Positions 62,859 through 64,000 of a stretch of 64,000 nt of DNA are shown piece by piece. Each line of letters begins with the position of its first letter. Positions within the stretch are counted from its first letter, which is position 1. The translations under genes were made by a program, and so were the position numbers. The notes beneath the pieces are model-generated. The model was not told the DNA's origin, ran no database searches, and worked only from the letters and a program-made list of their open reading frames with translations. The stretch lies in NCBI RefSeq assembly GCF_002163675.1, contig NZ_CP019334.1:3267501-3331500 (forward strand), written 5' to 3'. This DNA comes from Polaribacter sp. SA4-12. GTDB lineage: Bacteria; Bacteroidota; Bacteroidia; Flavobacteriales; Flavobacteriaceae.

Positions 62859-62863
62859 AAATT

Positions 62864-64000
62864 TTATTCTTGAATATCTAATTTCAAACTTAATTCTTTT
62901 AATTGATCGTCATCGATAAATGCTGGAGCGTCAATCATTACATCTCGTCCAGAATTATTTTTAGGGAATGCAATAAAGTCTCTAATAGTTTCTTGTCCGC
63001 CTAAAATAGCAACCAATCTATCCAAACCAAAAGCCAAACCACCATGAGGAGGCGCACCATATTCAAAAGCATCCATTAAGAAACCAAATTGTGCTTTTGC
63101 ATCTTCATCAGAAAAACCTAAATGTTTCAACATTGTAGCTTGCATTTGTTTATCGTGAATACGAATAGAACCACCACCAATTTCATTACCGTTTAAAACC
63201 AAATCATACGCATTTGCTTTTACTGCTCCAGGATCTGTGTCTAACAATTCCATTTGACCAGGTTTAGGAGAAGTAAATGGGTGATGCATTGCATGATAAT
63301 GCCCAGTTTCTTCATCTAACTCTAATAAAGGGAAATCAATTACCCAAAGAGGAGCAAAAACTTTAGGATCTCTCAAGCCTAAACGTTCTGCTAATTCCAT
63401 ACGTAAAGCAGATAATTGTACTCTTACTTTATTTGTTTCTCCAGATAAAACACACACTAAATCACCAGGTTTTGCACCAGTAACTTCAGCCCATTTAGCT
63501 AAATCTTCTTGGTCGTAGAATTTATCTACAGAAGATTTAAAAGATCCATCTTCGTTTACACGAGCATAAATCATTCCTAAAGCACCAACTTGAGGGCGTT
63601 TTACCCATTTAATAATATTGTCTATTTCTTTTCTTGTGTAAGAATTTCCTCCAGGAACTGCGATACCAACAACTAATTCTGCGCTATTAAAAACACCAAA
63701 ATCTTTATGTTGAGTAACTGCATTTAACTCACCGAATTCCATTCCGAAACGAATATCTGGCTTGTCATTTCCGTACAATTTCATTGCATCGTCATATAAC
63801 ATTCTAGGGAATTTCTCCACTTCAACATTATTTACTTCTTTTAGTAAGTGACGCGTTAATCCTTCAAAAATATTTAAAATATCTTCTTGCTCAACAAATG
63901 CCATTTCACAGTCAATCTGTGTAAATTCTGGTTGTCTGTCTGCACGTAAATCTTCATCTCTAAAACATTTTACAATCTGAAAATATTTATCCATTCCACC
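62864..64000 (-). CDS. aspS: Aspartate--tRNA ligase, C-terminal part (gene starts beyond the window)
   Basis: The frame is open to the window edge, and about 378 of the usual 580 residues are visible. Class II motif 2 is present ([17 protein letters not shown]), followed by the bacterial GAD insertion and motif 3 ([13 protein letters not shown]), then FIAFPKN near the end. The N-terminal anticodon-binding domain and motif 1 are outside the window. An internal ATG at 63994 is not the start. The enzyme charges tRNA-Asp with aspartate. Confidence 0.96.
   Translation of the reverse strand, partial: GGMDKYFQIVKCFRDEDLRADRQPEFTQIDCEMAFVEQEDILNIFEGLTRHLLKEVNNVEVEKFPRMLYDDAMKLYGNDKPDIRFGMEFGELNAVTQHKDFGVFNSAELVVGIAVPGGNSYTRKEIDNIIKWVKRPQVGALGMIYARVNEDGSFKSSVDKFYDQEDLAKWAEVTGAKPGDLVCVLSGETNKVRVQLSALRMELAERLGLRDPKVFAPLWVIDFPLLELDEETGHYHAMHHPFTSPKPGQMELLDTDPGAVKANAYDLVLNGNEIGGGSIRIHDKQMQATMLKHLGFSDEDAKAQFGFLMDAFEYGAPPHGGLAFGLDRLVAILGGQETIRDFIAFPKNNSGRDVMIDAPAFIDDDQLKELSLKLDIQE

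Noticed and set aside
1..64000. CRISPR array, tRNA or rRNA genes
   Set aside because: I found no regularly spaced short direct repeats and no tRNA-like arms or rRNA sequence. The repeats present are dispersed and palindromic.

Overview
The window is a low-GC stretch of a chromosome from the Bacteroidota, most likely a marine member of the Flavobacteriaceae (a Polaribacter- or Tenacibaculum-like organism; genus is inference). Evidence: several promoters fit the flavobacterial TTG / TAnnTTTG pattern, many start codons lack a clear Shine-Dalgarno and some are TTG, one protein carries a type IX secretion C-terminal sorting domain, and several families are typical of the phylum (DUF1599, DoxX-thioredoxin fusion, DUF2480, DUF3078, DUF2797, the long PurF-like amidotransferase, the DUF5117/5118 metalloprotease). 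Gene content is ordinary core chromosome with no tRNA, rRNA, CRISPR array or prophage seen.

Layout. 0-3.2 kb: the 3' end of a NarL-type response regulator, a lipoprotein and a TPR-containing histidine kinase. 3.1-6.9 kb: a phosphodiesterase, truA, an ABC exporter and an alanine-rich lipoprotein. 7-15 kb: cdaA, an exbD broken by an in-frame TGA, an IS110 element, folP, a LOG-family gene, DUF1599, a DoxX protein and a CLC transporter (possibly fluoride type). 15-25 kb: crotonase, aroA, queA, rlmN, small unknown genes, polyprenyl synthase and a large secreted protein. 25-35 kb: GH3-like, DUF2797, nitrilase, VWA protein, a LytS-type kinase with LytTR regulator, gamma-carbonic anhydrase and a second IS110 copy. 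35-47 kb: two Spy-like secreted proteins, MscS channel, dihydrouridine synthase, a CarboxypepD_reg-like protein, a zinc metalloprotease and a 1155-residue T9SS cargo protein. 47-64 kb: PurF-like enzyme, PfkB kinase, sufE/DUF59/DUF2480, two DUF3078 proteins, CNNM protein, hflX, EEP nuclease, glycerophosphodiesterase, CLC-CBS channel, ribA and the 3' part of aspS.

The most interesting layer is between the genes. The two near-identical IS110 copies each carry, upstream of the transposase, a structured non-coding segment that reads as a bridge RNA. It holds two internal loops. One loop has guide segments matching both halves of the genomic target (GTC-AT-TGCG) and the other has segments matching both element ends, all sharing an AT core. 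Both copies sit in an arm of a REP-like palindrome. Around them are three intergenic repeat families: R (palindromes ending GTCATTGCG-like), A (about 104 bp, four copies, two of them identical, with a central hairpin whose sequence changes but whose pairing is kept) and C (about 100 bp). They are nested: one C copy contains an R copy that contains an IS110 copy, and R directly precedes A at two loci.
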